This document shows, piece after piece, positions 43,981 through 56,026 of a DNA stretch of 64,000 bases (its first letter is position 1; every line of letters begins with the position of its first letter). The position numbers were made by a program, and so were the translations under genes. The DNA comes from Salinisphaera sp052044135. Its GTDB lineage: Bacteria > Pseudomonadota > Gammaproteobacteria > Nevskiales > Salinisphaeraceae. The stretch covers positions 1 to 64,000 of the forward strand of contig NZ_JBQDYF010000017.1 of the NCBI RefSeq assembly GCF_052044135.1, given 5' to 3'. The notes beneath the pieces are model-generated. The model saw only the letters and a list, made by a program, of their open reading frames with translations. It was not told the DNA's origin and ran no database searches.

Positions 43981-44749
43981 TCTATTTTATCTTTTAATTT
44001 CAATAGTTTTTGCATTTAATGCATGGCGCACATTCGCTGTTGGCAACTTTTCCGACAGGCCGACCCATCGGCCAGTGAATGACCGACATGGGATCTTGCC
44101 GCCCGGAACGTTTTCGATTCAGGCGACACCGGACGGCGGCGCCAAACCGCGCCACCCCGGGCGCGGCACAACGCGCCCCATTCGGTCGGTTTAAGGCCCC
44201 GAAGGCCGGACTTTGGGTGCAAGACACGGCGCGGGGCGCCCCGTGTAACGGAGGCGCCTGGACATGTGCCGCGCCCAATCCGACAAGAAAGCGTGCGAGG
44301 TGCGTCCATGTGGAACGGCAACCCGCCATCGCCTGTCAGGTTTTCCGACGGGAACGGCTTTCAGATACGCCCCGGGCCAGGCCGACATGCATCCCGGGCC
44401 CAACGTCCGATGCCGCCGTTCGGGGCGATCCGGTGGGCGCATAAGCGCAAGATCCTTGATGGGCGGGCCACACGATACTGCCGTCGATACGGTTCGCCGC
44501 TGCCCTGCCACCATGACCGCCGCTCACCAATGCCTGGAAACCACGGGACGACGAGCCGTCCCTGGGCAAATGCGGTGAGTGGCGGCAACGCCGCGGGGCG
44601 TGAGCAGGCGCCGAGATAAGGCGATGTACTGGCGTTGCAGGACTCGCGCACGGGGTAACGTCGATACGCGCCGCGCTTTGTTCCGGTTCATCGAGTCGGC
44701 GGCAGCGCGGCGTACGCCTGTTGATGTTGATGGATAGCGCGCGCCTGCT
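43981..44749. other. Intergenic region, no gene recognised
   Basis: About 770 bases. The part at 43981-44035 is AT-rich and may bind the activator of the sigma-54 promoter. The rest is GC-rich with overlapping open frames on both strands that have no domain and no ribosome-binding site. A small UUCG-type hairpin near 44187-44210 has no T-run. Confidence 0.5.
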
Positions 44750-46036
44750 TCAGCACGATGTGCTGATCACTTCTTTCAGCAGTTGCACCGTCCGGCCGAG
44801 CGCGCCGCGGTGTATGGCCACGGTCGCCGCGAGGCGTTGCCGCGCGGCTTGCCGCGTGTCCGGGTCCTCCAGCCAACCGGCGGTGATGTCGGCCACGTCG
44901 CAAAAGTCCCGAGCGATCGCGGCGCCGCCGGCTTCGATCATCGGCGCCATCGCATCGCGCCACTCGGCCACATGGGGGCCGGTTGTGAACACACAGCCCA
45001 CGGCCGCGGGCTCGATCACATTATGACCGCCGACACCGGGCGCCAGGCTGCCACCGACGAACGCCACATCCGCCAGCGCATAGAGCATTTCCAGCTCGCC
45101 GATGGTGTCGACCAGCACGATATCCGTCCGATCATCGACGGGGTCGCGGCGGCTGCGGCGCGCGTACTGCCATCCAGCGCGCGCCAGCAGACCCGCCACC
45201 GCTTCGAAACGTTGCGGATGGCGCGGCGCCATCACCGCCAGGGCCTTCGGGTGTCGCGCCCTGAGCAAAGCGAAGGTTTCAAGTAACTGCGCTTCTTCGC
45301 TGTCATGCGTACTGGCCGCCAGCCAGACAGGCCGCGACGCGGCCTGCCATGTCTGCCGCAGTTCACGCGCCTCCGCTTCGGCATGCGGGCGTTGTCGACG
45401 ATCGTATTTCAGGTTGCCCGTCACCTCGACGACCCGCGCGGGCGCGCCTGCTGCAATGAATCGCTCGGCATGAACCCTGTCGGCAGCGGCGATTCGGGCA
45501 AAACGCGTCAGCATGAAGGTCGCGGCCCGCGATACAGGCCAACGCCGATACCGCCGCGCCGAGCGTGCCGACAGGCTCGCATTGACCAGAACGAGCGGCA
45601 CCCCCGCGCGCCCGGCGGCGGATACGAGATTGGGCCAGAGCTCCGTCTCGGCCAGAATTCCCGCCGCCGGGCCGATGCGACGCAGGAACCGGCGCGTGGC
45701 GCCGGGCGTGTCGAGCGGCAGATAACAAAGCGCGACACGGCCGCCAAGGCGCCGCGCGGCCTCGGCCCGCCCGGTCGGTGTAAACGTGGTCAACACCATA
45801 CGATGATCGGGGTAGCATTCGATGAGTGCCTCGATCAGGGGAGTGACCAGGATCACTTCCCCCACGGACGCGGCGTGCACCCACAACGCGGGGCCGTCGA
45901 CCGGGTCCAAGAAGCCGAGCCGTTCGCGCCAATGGTCGCGATAGGCCGGCTCGCGGCGACCGCGCCAGGCGAAGTAGCCGAATGCCACGGGCAGGACGAG
46001 CCGGGTCAGACCGGAATAGAGCCAGCGCCAGATCAC
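44750..46036 (-). CDS. waaA: 3-deoxy-D-manno-octulosonic acid (Kdo) transferase
   Basis: A 428-residue GT30 inner-membrane enzyme. Features are one N-terminal helix, RERLGF, LWVHAASVGE with the catalytic Glu, YLPLDTPGATRRFL, ETELWPNLV, VNASLSARSARRYRRW, VTGNLKYD and the C-terminal GGSLAPGVGGHNVIEPAAVG. It adds Kdo to lipid A precursor. The start is a GTG at 46036. It lies 78 bp after hldE on the same strand, so both may share a transcript. Whether it adds one or two Kdo cannot be said from sequence; the kdkA gene at 48622 suggests one phosphorylated Kdo, as in Haemophilus. Confidence 0.95.
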   Translation of the reverse strand: MIWRWLYSGLTRLVLPVAFGYFAWRGRREPAYRDHWRERLGFLDPVDGPALWVHAASVGEVILVTPLIEALIECYPDHRMVLTTFTPTGRAEAARRLGGRVALCYLPLDTPGATRRFLRRIGPAAGILAETELWPNLVSAAGRAGVPLVLVNASLSARSARRYRRWPVSRAATFMLTRFARIAAADRVHAERFIAAGAPARVVEVTGNLKYDRRQRPHAEAEARELRQTWQAASRPVWLAASTHDSEEAQLLETFALLRARHPKALAVMAPRHPQRFEAVAGLLARAGWQYARRSRRDPVDDRTDIVLVDTIGELEMLYALADVAFVGGSLAPGVGGHNVIEPAAVGCVFTTGPHVAEWRDAMAPMIEAGGAAIARDFCDVADITAGWLEDPDTRQAARQRLAATVAIHRGALGRTVQLLKEVISTSC

Positions 46037-46114
46037 GTTGCGCCTCGGCGGCGTCCACCGGCCTCACCCGGCGTCAGCATGGCAAGGCGTGGCCGGCGGG
46101 GCGGCAGGACGCCG

Positions 46115-47569
46115 TCAACTATCGTCGTCGGCGCGTAGCCGCGCCACGATCGCCGTGGTCGAAAAGCCGGGCACGAATTCGAGCGTACGCACCTCGCCGC
46201 CCGCTTCGAGAACACAGGCACCACCCGCAATCCCGGAGACCTCATAATCGCCCCCCTTGACCAGCACATCCGGCAGCAGTCGGCAGATGAGCCGTTCCGG
46301 CGTGTCCTCGGCGAAGGGCACCACCCAGTCGACGGCCGCCAGCCCGCGCAGGACCTGCATGCGGTGCGATAGATCATTGAGCGGCCGGCCCGCCCCCTTC
46401 AGGCGCGCGACCGAGGCGTCGTCGTTGACCGCGACGACCAGCCAGTCGCCGAGCGCCCGCGCCGCCTCCAGATAAGCGATATGCCCGGGATGCAGGAGAT
46501 CGAAACAGCCGTTGGTCATCACGATCCGCTCACCGTGCGCATGCGCCTGCACGAACCACTCGGCCAGCGTGTCCTCGTCGACCACGCCGCGGTCGCTGGT
46601 GCGTTGCGCGCGCGCGGCCTGACGCAGTTCCGCCGGACTGACCGTCGCCGTGCCCAGCTTGCCCACCACGATGCCCGCGGCCAGATTGGCCACCGCGGCC
46701 GCGTCCGACAAACTCAGGCCGGCGCCGAGACCGGCCGCCACCATGGCGATCACCGTGTCCCCCGCGCCGGTGACGTCGAACACCTCACGCGCGCGCGCGG
46801 GCAGATGCAGATCGCCATCGGCGGCGAACAGGTTCATGCCCTTTTCGCTGCGCGTGATCAACAACGCCTCGAGATCCAGCGTGCGGCGTGTATCCGCGGC
46901 GTGCGTCGTCAGCCAGCGTTCGGTATCCATGCCCATCTCGCGCGCGCCCCGGCCGACATGGGCCTCGAACTCGGCCGCGTTCGGCGTGATGAGATTGGCG
47001 CCGGCATAGCGCTGCCAGTCGCGCCCCTTCGGGTCGACCAGCACCGGCACGCCCGCGTCCCGGGCCAGACGGATGATCTCGGCCACATCAGCCAGCGTTC
47101 CCTTGCCGTAATCGGAACAGATCAGCACATCCGTGGCCGCCAGCGCGGCGCGGACCCGGGCCAGCAAAGCCGCGCGGTCGAAAGCGCCGTCGAGTGCGAA
47201 CGAGCGCTCGAAGTCCAGCCGGATGAGCTGCTGATTGCGGCTGACGATGCGCAGCTTGGCGATGGTCGGGTGACCGGGGCTGTCGACCAGGCTATCCACG
47301 ATCCCGGCCTCGCTCAGCAGGCCGCGCGTGGCCGCGCCCGGCTCGTCTTCACCGACGACGCCGATCAGATGCGTCCGTGCCCCGACCCGCGCCAGGTTGA
47401 GCGCGACGTTGGCCGCGCCGCCCAGACGACGCTCCTCGTCGCCGATACGCACGACCGGCACGGGCGCCTCGGGCGAAATACGCCCAGTGTCGCCGTACCA
47501 GTAGCGGTCGAGCATGATATCGCCGACAACCAGAACGCGGCTGTCGGTAAACGACGGGATCCGATCCAT
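46115..47569 (-). CDS. hldE: Bifunctional heptose 7-phosphate kinase / heptose 1-phosphate adenylyltransferase
   Basis: A 484-residue two-domain enzyme. The N-terminal ribokinase-type domain has VVGDIMLDRYWYGD, LGGAANVALNLA and the catalytic DVTGAGDTV; the C-terminal cytidylyltransferase-type domain has TNGCFDLLHPGHIAYL with the HxGH motif. It makes ADP-glycero-manno-heptose precursor for the LPS core. ATG 47569 is the start of similarity; the longer open frame to 47851 overlaps lpxL antisense. It is divergent from lpxL with 123 bp between, which must hold both promoters. Confidence 0.95.
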   Translation of the reverse strand: MDRIPSFTDSRVLVVGDIMLDRYWYGDTGRISPEAPVPVVRIGDEERRLGGAANVALNLARVGARTHLIGVVGEDEPGAATRGLLSEAGIVDSLVDSPGHPTIAKLRIVSRNQQLIRLDFERSFALDGAFDRAALLARVRAALAATDVLICSDYGKGTLADVAEIIRLARDAGVPVLVDPKGRDWQRYAGANLITPNAAEFEAHVGRGAREMGMDTERWLTTHAADTRRTLDLEALLITRSEKGMNLFAADGDLHLPARAREVFDVTGAGDTVIAMVAAGLGAGLSLSDAAAVANLAAGIVVGKLGTATVSPAELRQAARAQRTSDRGVVDEDTLAEWFVQAHAHGERIVMTNGCFDLLHPGHIAYLEAARALGDWLVVAVNDDASVARLKGAGRPLNDLSHRMQVLRGLAAVDWVVPFAEDTPERLICRLLPDVLVKGGDYEVSGIAGGACVLEAGGEVRTLEFVPGFSTTAIVARLRADDDS

Positions 47570-47692
47570 CCGGGGTTTATTCGCGGGCCTGTTTCGAGCA
47601 TGATACAAAGCCGGTTGCAGGCTGTGTAGCGCGCCGCGCCGATGCGACCCGACAATGGCAGCCGGCAGCGCACGCCGGCCCGCGTAGGCTGA

Positions 47693-48649
47693 ATGGCAGT
47701 TTCCAACCTCCAACACAACGACGAGCCGCGTCTGATCGCCCCGCGTTTCTGGCCCAGCTGGCTCCTGATGGGCCTCGGGTGGCTGCTCAGCCAGCTCCCG
47801 TACCGGATCCAGATGGGGCTCGGCGCCGGACTCGGGCGGCTCGCCGCGCATATCGTGCCCGGGCGCCGGCGCGTGGCCGACATCAACCTCAGGCTATGCT
47901 ATCCGGACTTGTCGGATACCGAACGCCACGAGCTGCTCGACGCGCATTTCCGCTCGGTCGGCCAGGGCGCGCTCGAGACCGGAATCTGCTGGTGGGGCAG
48001 CCAGGCCAAGGTCGACGGTCTGGCCCATGTCGAAGGCCTGCATCATCTGGAGGATGCCGCCACCCGCGGTCGCGGCATTATTCTGCTGTCGGCGCATACC
48101 ACATCGCTGGAACTCGGGGTGCGCATGGCGCAGCCCTACCTGGCCGAGCTGGGGTTCCGGACCACGGCCATGTACAAGCCGCCGCGGGATCCCGTGGTCG
48201 AACGCGTGATGCGCCGGCGACGCGAAGCCCATATCGGCGGCGCCGGCATCGCGGACAACGACGTGGTGGCCCTGCTTGCGGCGCTGCGCCGCGGCGACGC
48301 CGTCTGGTACGCCGGCGACCAGAAAGCCGGCCAACGGCTCAGCGCGGTGGTGGATTTCTTTGGCCAGCCGGCCCGTACCCATGTGGCGGTCAGTCGCATG
48401 GCGGCAATGACCCGGGCGACCGTCGTTCCGTTTTTCACCCTGCGGCGCGCCGACGGCGCGGGCTATCGGCTGATCATCAAACCGCCGCTGACCGATTTTC
48501 CGGGCCCGGACGAAGCCGCCGATGCGCGCCGGATGAATGCGATTATCGAATCGGTCGTCAATGAGGATCCGGCGCAGTATTTCTGGTTACACCAGCGCTT
48601 CAAACGCGACGGTTACGACCCCTACAAACCGCCGAAGGCGACGCGATAG
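47693..48649 (+). CDS. lpxL: Lipid A lauroyl acyltransferase family (LpxL/HtrB)
   Basis: A 318-residue inner-membrane acyltransferase. A hydrophobic segment at about 25-45 anchors it. The catalytic H-x4-E motif is in SAHTTSLELG. Other family blocks are YKPPRDPVVERVM, YAGDQKAGQRLSAVVDFFGQPA and the end YFWLHQRFK. It adds the secondary acyl chain to Kdo2- or Kdo-lipid A. TAGG stands before the ATG. Its end overlaps the convergent kdkA gene by 28 bases. Acyl-chain specificity cannot be read. Confidence 0.92.
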   Translation: MAVSNLQHNDEPRLIAPRFWPSWLLMGLGWLLSQLPYRIQMGLGAGLGRLAAHIVPGRRRVADINLRLCYPDLSDTERHELLDAHFRSVGQGALETGICWWGSQAKVDGLAHVEGLHHLEDAATRGRGIILLSAHTTSLELGVRMAQPYLAELGFRTTAMYKPPRDPVVERVMRRRREAHIGGAGIADNDVVALLAALRRGDAVWYAGDQKAGQRLSAVVDFFGQPARTHVAVSRMAAMTRATVVPFFTLRRADGAGYRLIIKPPLTDFPGPDEAADARRMNAIIESVVNEDPAQYFWLHQRFKRDGYDPYKPPKATR

Positions 48650-49377
48650 CCCGTCCGCAACGCCTGCCAATCCGCTTCGCCGAAATGAAAGCGCGTCCCG
48701 CGAGCGGCGAACTTGTCGAGAGAACGGCGCAGGCGTGCCAGGTTGGCCTGGCGCCAGCTGCCCGCCCCGCGAAAGCGCGCGCGGTCGAAATCGATCAGAT
48801 AAATTCGGTCGTTACCGGCCGTCAGAATATTGCGCGCGTTCAGATCCGCATGCCACACCCCGGCACGATGCAGCGCCGCGATCTCGCCGCCCAGGGTGTG
48901 CCAACCCGCCGCCGGCATGGGCGTGCGCCCGAGCCTGTCGGCCAGCGGCTCGGTGTTCGGCAGGGCCCATGTGATCAAGTCCGCACCGTAGCCCAGGCCG
49001 GCCCGGTACACGGCGCGCGCCGCCACCGGCTTCGGCACCGGCAGGCCCCGCTCGTACAACGCCGCCAATAGCCGAAACTCCCGCACCGGGCGTGTTTGCA
49101 TATCCCCGGTCCAGAGGTAGCGATCCGGATTGAGGTGCGCCAGCAGACCGCCGCGTCGATAATGCCGCAGCACCCAGACCGCCTCGTTCATGGCGCGAAA
49201 AAAATAAGCCGCTCCACGGCCCGCCGCACTGGACAACAGGGCGTCGCGCGCGCGCAGGGCTTCCGGGTCGAACCAGTCGGCGCCCGGCGGCTGTCGGCCG
49301 AAAACCCGGCCATCCCATATCGCAATGCCGCCGCCATGCCTGGCGCTGGCCGTATCGACAGTATCCCGGCCACTCAA
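48622..49377 (-). CDS. kdkA: 3-deoxy-D-manno-octulosonic acid kinase
   Basis: A 251-residue kinase-like fold enzyme that phosphorylates the first Kdo of the LPS core. Markers are VWVLRHYRRGG with the ATP-binding lysine region, REFRLLAALYERGLPVPKPVAARA, the catalytic WHADLNARNIL and LIDFDRAR. The TTG at 49377 is selected because AGGAG lies nine bases upstream and the length then fits the family; an open frame extends to 49482 without similarity. Its 3' end overlaps lpxL by 28 bases, convergent. It is on the same strand as hldD, 183 bp away. Confidence 0.9.
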   Translation of the reverse strand: MSGRDTVDTASARHGGGIAIWDGRVFGRQPPGADWFDPEALRARDALLSSAAGRGAAYFFRAMNEAVWVLRHYRRGGLLAHLNPDRYLWTGDMQTRPVREFRLLAALYERGLPVPKPVAARAVYRAGLGYGADLITWALPNTEPLADRLGRTPMPAAGWHTLGGEIAALHRAGVWHADLNARNILTAGNDRIYLIDFDRARFRGAGSWRQANLARLRRSLDKFAARGTRFHFGEADWQALRTGYRVAFGGL

Positions 49378-49560
49378 CCGGCGATCTCCTGGCCCGTCGC
49401 GACAGCCGCGCCCGGACGGAACACGCCAAGCCGGGGGCATAACGAAAACCGCGCCAGGCGACTGCAAGCATGGGGCAAGCACGGGTTGAAGCGGCTGGGG
49501 TACATTAAATACTGTCTCGGGCGCTTGTTGCGGCAGTCGCGGGCGGCGAGCGACATGCGG

Positions 49561-50511
49561 CTATGTCCGGTACATGGCCAGCCAGTCGAGATAGCGCGGC
49601 ACGCCCTGCTCCACCGACATGAACGCGTTCGGATAGCCGGCGGCCTGCAACGCCCCCATGTCGGCTTCGGTAAAGCTCTGATAGTGCCCGAGCAACGACT
49701 GCGGGAACTGGATATAGCGTTTCTCGCCCCGGCCATGCCAGGCGATCACGGCGTCCGCGACCTCATTGAAGGTCTGGGACCGGCCGGTGCCGCAATTGAA
49801 AATACCCGAGACCTGCGGGTGATCGAACAGCCAGAGATTGACCGCAACGACGTCATCGACATGAATGAAGTCGCGCCGCTGCTCACCGTCGCCATAGCCA
49901 TCCGAGCCGGCGAACAGACGGCATTCGCCGTCTTCGACGATCTGGCTGGAAAAATGCCGGGCGACGCTCGCCATGCGGCCCTTGTGCCCTTCGCGCGGGC
50001 CATAGACATTGAAGTAGCGCAGACCCACCACCTGCGAATGTCTCGTCTTGGCCCGGGCCCGCACATACTGGTCGAAAGCGAACTTGGAGAACGCATACAT
50101 GTTGAGCGGGTCCTCGGCCTCGCGGCGCTCGACGAAATCCGGGCCCATGCCATAGACCGACGCCGACGAGGCATACAAAAACGGGACGCGATGCTGGGCG
50201 CACCAGGCGTGCAGCGTCTTCGAATAGGTGAAGTTGCGCGCCATGACGTAGCGGCCGTCCCATTCGGTCGTATCCGAACAGGCGCCCTGATGAAACACGG
50301 CATCGACGCCCCGGGGCATGTCGTCGGCGGCCATGCGGCGCTCGAGTTCGTCGTATTCCAGATAATCCGAGAAATCGAGATCGGCCAGGTTGAGGCATTT
50401 GTGGCCGTCGGTCAGGTCGTCGACCACCAGGATGTCGCGGATACCGCGGGCATTGAGCCCGGCGACGATGTTGCTGCCGATGAATCCGGCCGCCCCGGTG
50501 ACAATGATCAT
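49561..50511 (-). CDS. hldD: ADP-glyceromanno-heptose 6-epimerase
   Basis: A 316-residue SDR-type epimerase. The NAD(P)-binding GAAGFIGSN starts at residue 6. Then FHQGACSDTTEWDG, the SASVYGMG and YAFSKFAFD catalytic segments, and RYFNVYGPREGHKGRMASV. It converts ADP-D-glycero-heptose to the L form for the core. GGGAG lies 11 bases upstream of ATG 50511. Together with hldE, waaA, lpxL and kdkA it forms an LPS gene group. There are about 290 bases before glnE without a recognisable gene. Confidence 0.96.
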   Translation of the reverse strand: MIIVTGAAGFIGSNIVAGLNARGIRDILVVDDLTDGHKCLNLADLDFSDYLEYDELERRMAADDMPRGVDAVFHQGACSDTTEWDGRYVMARNFTYSKTLHAWCAQHRVPFLYASSASVYGMGPDFVERREAEDPLNMYAFSKFAFDQYVRARAKTRHSQVVGLRYFNVYGPREGHKGRMASVARHFSSQIVEDGECRLFAGSDGYGDGEQRRDFIHVDDVVAVNLWLFDHPQVSGIFNCGTGRSQTFNEVADAVIAWHGRGEKRYIQFPQSLLGHYQSFTEADMGALQAAGYPNAFMSVEQGVPRYLDWLAMYRT

Positions 50512-50798
50512 TTCGATGAACTCCCTTGCGACAAACCTGCCACGTCCGCCCCGATCTCCGCGTGTCGGCAGCCATCGCGCCCGGCCATGGCCACGGCAGT
50601 ATAACCGGCCACCCGCGGGCGCCGGGCGGCGGTACGACGCGCGGCGCGATCCGGCCGGCGCACGGGCGCGGCACCGCCATGGCGACAGCGTACGCACCGC
50701 CCGTCGGCGCGATCAACTCGTTGCGCCAGGGCGTGTTGCCGTCGATATCGCCGGCGTGTGACGTGCGGGCGCCATCGTCGGCCCGCCCCTGCTTCGAC

Positions 50799-53645
50799 TC
50801 ACGCGGGCGCGCCGGGGACATCGGTCGAATCATTCGACGTGCCGGCCGGGCGATCTATCCAGTGTGCCCATAGATCGGCCACGGCCTGACGCTCCGCTTC
50901 ACGCCGGCTGCCCCGGTCGATCATGGCGCGCTGACCTTGCAAGGCGGCGGCATGCACCACGCGCCGGTAATCGCGATAGGCACGGGTCATCGTGCGGATA
51001 TCCGCGTAACGGGCGCGCTGGGCCGACTCCATGGTCTCCAGAATACGGATGGCGTCGGTAAAGATGAGCAGTTCCGGACAATCGTGACCGTAGGCCAGAG
51101 CCGCGTACTGCGCCATGAATTCGATGTCGATGAGACCGCCCGGCATCTGCTTGACATCCCAACGCCGGTCGGTGGTCTCGTCCTTCACCCGGCGCATCCG
51201 TTGCCGCATCGAACGCACTTCGGCGGCCAGCCGGGCCGGATCGCGCTCGGTGGCCAGCAGTTCGCGGCGCAGGCCCGCAAAGCGCGCCCCCAGGCCGGGG
51301 GCACCGGCCACCGGCCGCGCCCGGACCAGCGCCTGGTGCTCCCAGGTCCAGGCCTGCTCGCGCTGGTAACGAGCGAATGCCTGGATATGCGTGACCATGA
51401 GCCCGGCGTTGCCCGAGGGCCGCAGCCGCATATCGATCTCGTAGGCCCGCCCGGCCGGGGTCGCGGTGGACAGGATATGAATCAGTCGCTGCGCCAGGCG
51501 GGTGAAAAAGACCTGATGCGTCAGCTCGCGCCGCCCGCCCTGTGTCGACGCTTCCGATGGGCTGTCGTAGACGAACACCAGATCGAGATCCGAGGTATAA
51601 CCCAGCTCCAGCCCGCCGAGCTTGCCGTACGCGATCACCGCGAACGGCGCGCGCCGGCCGTCTTCCAGGCGCGGCTCACCGTAGCGATCGCTCATCTGGT
51701 CCCAGGCCATGCCGAGCGCGACCTCGAGCACGACCTCGGCCAGCGCGGTGAGATGATCGGAGACGATCATCAGCGGCATGGCGTTGGTGACGTCGGCCGC
51801 GGCGATGCGCAGCATGGCCTTCTGGGTGAACCGTCGCAGCGCGTTCATGCGCTGGTCCAGATCCAGCACATCGAATGCCGACAGATCGTCGGCCAGCTCG
51901 GCCTCCAGTTCGGACCGGCGCGGGGGATGGTAAAGCTGGCGCGGGTCGAGAAAAGAGTCGAGCAGCGCGGGCTGTTCGGCGATGCGCTGGGTGATCCATT
52001 CGCTGGCCCCGCACAACCGCATCAACGTCGACAGGGCCGCCGGGTACTCCACCAGCAAGGCGATGTAGTTGCTGCGCCCGACGATCTCGCTGATCACCGA
52101 CAACGTCCGCAGCACCGAACGCTCGGGGTCGTCGGTGTTCGCCGACGCCGCGATCACTGCCGGAATCAGTTCGCCGAGCCAGCGCCGCCCGCGCGCCTCG
52201 AGAATGCGATACCGGCGCTGGTCCTGGAGATCCACAAGCGCCTGGCGTACCGCCGCGGTATCCTCGATGCCGTAGCGTTCGAGCAGATCGTCGGCCTCGG
52301 CCGCGGACAGCGTCTGCTGCCAGAGCGCTTCGAGCGCGGCATGCTCCCGATCGCTGGCGCCGGCTGTTTCCTTGGAATCGGGACTGGCGAAGACCTGCTC
52401 GAACAAGGCGTGGACCTCGCGCCGCACGCGTTCGGTTTCGGCGGCCAGGGTGTCGCCGTCGGCCATTGCCATGGCACGCGCCAGTCGATCGCGCTCGCCG
52501 GCATCCGCCGGAAATTCGTGCGTCTGGCGATCGTCCACCATCTGCAGCCGGTTTTCCAGCCGCCTCAGGAACACATAGCCGGCATCCAGCCGCTCGGCCG
52601 TTGCGGCCGCCAGATGGCCGCTCTCGGCCAGCCGGGCCAGCGTCGGGCGCAGCCGATTGTCCTGCAGCTCGGGCTCCTGGCCGCCCCGGACCAGCTGAAA
52701 GACCTGGGCCAGGAACTCGATCTCGCGAATGCCGCCGTAGCCGAGTTTCACGTCTGCCTGCGAGTCGCGCCGCGCCACCTGGCGATCGATCATCGCCTTC
52801 ATCTCGCGGATCGACTCGAACGCGCCGTAGTCGAGATAGCGCCGATAAACGAACGGCCGCAGCGTCGCGATCAACCGCTGCCCGCCTTCGATGTCGCCCG
52901 CTACCGGCCGGGCCTTGATCCAGGCATAGCGCTCCCACTCGCGCCCATGCGCCTGGTAATACTGCTCCATCGCCCCGACCGAGCCGACCAGCGCGCCGGC
53001 GTCGCCGAACGGGCGCAATCGCGTGTCCACCCGATAGACAAACCCGTCCGCCGTCGTTTCGGACAACAGTTTGACCATGCGCTGGGCCACGCGCCGGAAG
53101 TAACCGGCCGCATCGAGATCGGCATCGATCTCGATGCCGCGCGACTCATCGAACGCGAGAATCAGATCGATATCGGAGGAAAAATTGAGTTCGCGCCCGC
53201 CGAGTTTTCCCATGCCGATCACGATGAGCCGGACCGCCCCGCCCTGCCGATTGCGCAGCGCGCCGAAACGCTCGGCGACTTCGGCCTCGGCCTGACGCAA
53301 GGCGTATTCGATACATTGGTCCGCCAGCGCGGACAGATCCGCGAGCACGCGGTCCAGGCCGTCGATTGCGGCCAGGTCCCGCCAGGCGATCGCCACCAGA
53401 AACGCATTGCGGGCCCCGCGCAACGCGGCGCCGGGGTCGACATCGCCGCACTCGCGGACCCAGCGCGCGACATCAATCTCGAGCGCTGTGGCCGAGTCGG
53501 CCATGGCCGCGACCACCCAATCCGGCGATGTTTCCAGGCAATGGCGATACCAGCGCGCCACGAAATCGCTCGCCGCGCATGGATCGATCGGGGCGTGTTG
53601 CGGCACGGCCAATGGCGCTTTTCCTCGGAACGGCGTGGTGGGCAT
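50799..53645 (-). CDS. glnE: Glutamine synthetase adenylyltransferase/deadenylylase
   Basis: A 948-residue two-domain nucleotidyltransferase. The N-terminal (adenylyl-removing) domain has MGKLGGRELNFSSDIDLI, and the C-terminal (adenylylating) domain has YGKLGGLELGYTSDLDLVFVYD; both have the G(G)-D-x-D metal site. LPGGLIDIEFMAQY-like signature (GGLIDIEFMAQYAAL) and VRARPVAG are also present. It adjusts glutamine synthetase activity to nitrogen supply. It is a single gene of standard length. Upstream (53646-53874) there is a basic low-complexity open frame only. Confidence 0.97.
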   Translation of the reverse strand: MPTTPFRGKAPLAVPQHAPIDPCAASDFVARWYRHCLETSPDWVVAAMADSATALEIDVARWVRECGDVDPGAALRGARNAFLVAIAWRDLAAIDGLDRVLADLSALADQCIEYALRQAEAEVAERFGALRNRQGGAVRLIVIGMGKLGGRELNFSSDIDLILAFDESRGIEIDADLDAAGYFRRVAQRMVKLLSETTADGFVYRVDTRLRPFGDAGALVGSVGAMEQYYQAHGREWERYAWIKARPVAGDIEGGQRLIATLRPFVYRRYLDYGAFESIREMKAMIDRQVARRDSQADVKLGYGGIREIEFLAQVFQLVRGGQEPELQDNRLRPTLARLAESGHLAAATAERLDAGYVFLRRLENRLQMVDDRQTHEFPADAGERDRLARAMAMADGDTLAAETERVRREVHALFEQVFASPDSKETAGASDREHAALEALWQQTLSAAEADDLLERYGIEDTAAVRQALVDLQDQRRYRILEARGRRWLGELIPAVIAASANTDDPERSVLRTLSVISEIVGRSNYIALLVEYPAALSTLMRLCGASEWITQRIAEQPALLDSFLDPRQLYHPPRRSELEAELADDLSAFDVLDLDQRMNALRRFTQKAMLRIAAADVTNAMPLMIVSDHLTALAEVVLEVALGMAWDQMSDRYGEPRLEDGRRAPFAVIAYGKLGGLELGYTSDLDLVFVYDSPSEASTQGGRRELTHQVFFTRLAQRLIHILSTATPAGRAYEIDMRLRPSGNAGLMVTHIQAFARYQREQAWTWEHQALVRARPVAGAPGLGARFAGLRRELLATERDPARLAAEVRSMRQRMRRVKDETTDRRWDVKQMPGGLIDIEFMAQYAALAYGHDCPELLIFTDAIRILETMESAQRARYADIRTMTRAYRDYRRVVHAAALQGQRAMIDRGSRREAERQAVADLWAHWIDRPAGTSNDSTDVPGAPA

Positions 53646-53874
53646 GCCGTCGATTCTGTCTCATTCGGCGCGCCGAACTCCAGCCCGGCTCACCATCGAC
53701 CGGGCCGGGTGACTCACGACCATGGCGCACGCCCCATGGATACCAGGGTATGGCCCGGGCCGAGCGGGGCGCCTTGTCCCGGCATAGCTCGACTGGTTTC
53801 GGGCGCCCATCGCCGGGGCGCCGCGTGCGGCGACAGTCGGGCCGGACGCGATCAAGGCCTATTCCCCCAAGCCC

Positions 53875-53902
53875 AAAAAAAAGCCCCGCACGGGGCGGGG
53901 CT
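53875..53902 (-). terminator. Rho-independent terminator of groESL
   Basis: AGCCCCGC and GCGGGGCT form an 8-bp stem with a 5-nt loop; on the minus strand eight T follow. It is 31 bp past the groEL stop. Confidence 0.95.
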
Positions 53903-53933
53903 CTTCAAGGCTCGCATCAGGCGAGACAGGCGA

Positions 53934-55580
<1,647 letters not shown>

Positions 55581-55639
55581 TGCTCGTTATCCTTGATTCG
55601 TTGATTGGTGGTTGACTAATGGATGCGCCAAACGGGCTG

Positions 55640-55927
55640 TTAACCCAGCACCGCCAGGATGTCGTCCTCGCGCATCACGACGACTTCGTCGCCGTCGACC
55701 TTGATCTCGGTACCCGAGAACTTGCCGAACATCACCGTGTCGCCGACCTTGACTTCAGGCTTGCGGACTTCGCCGTTGTCCAGCGGCTTGCCATTCCCGA
55801 CCGCGATCACTTCGCCGCGCTGCGGCTTCTCGGCCGCGGAATCGGGAATGACGATGCCCCCGGCCGTCTTCTGCTCTTCTTCGATCCGCTTGATTACGAT
55901 GCGGTCATGTAGAGGACGGATATTCAT
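55640..55927 (-). CDS. groES: Co-chaperonin GroES
   Basis: A 95-residue protein of the usual length. MNIRPLHDRIVIKR, the mobile loop EEEQKTAGGIVIPDSA, and VMFGKFSGTEIKVDGDEVVVMREDDILAV are all typical. It caps GroEL. It is the first gene of the groESL operon, with a sigma-32-type promoter about 100 bp upstream. Confidence 0.99.
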   Translation of the reverse strand: MNIRPLHDRIVIKRIEEEQKTAGGIVIPDSAAEKPQRGEVIAVGNGKPLDNGEVRKPEVKVGDTVMFGKFSGTEIKVDGDEVVVMREDDILAVLG

Positions 55928-56026
55928 GCCACCCTTCTCCTCGAAACTGTGAAGGTTGTTGATAAAAAGCCCGACGGCTCATTGCCGCCACCCAGACTGC
56001 CGATTGGCAATCTTGATCACCGCAAT

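Noticed and set aside
44187..44210. GGCC-TTCG-GGGCC hairpin as a terminator or small RNA
   Set aside because: The stem is short, no T-run follows on either strand, and no promoter is evident.
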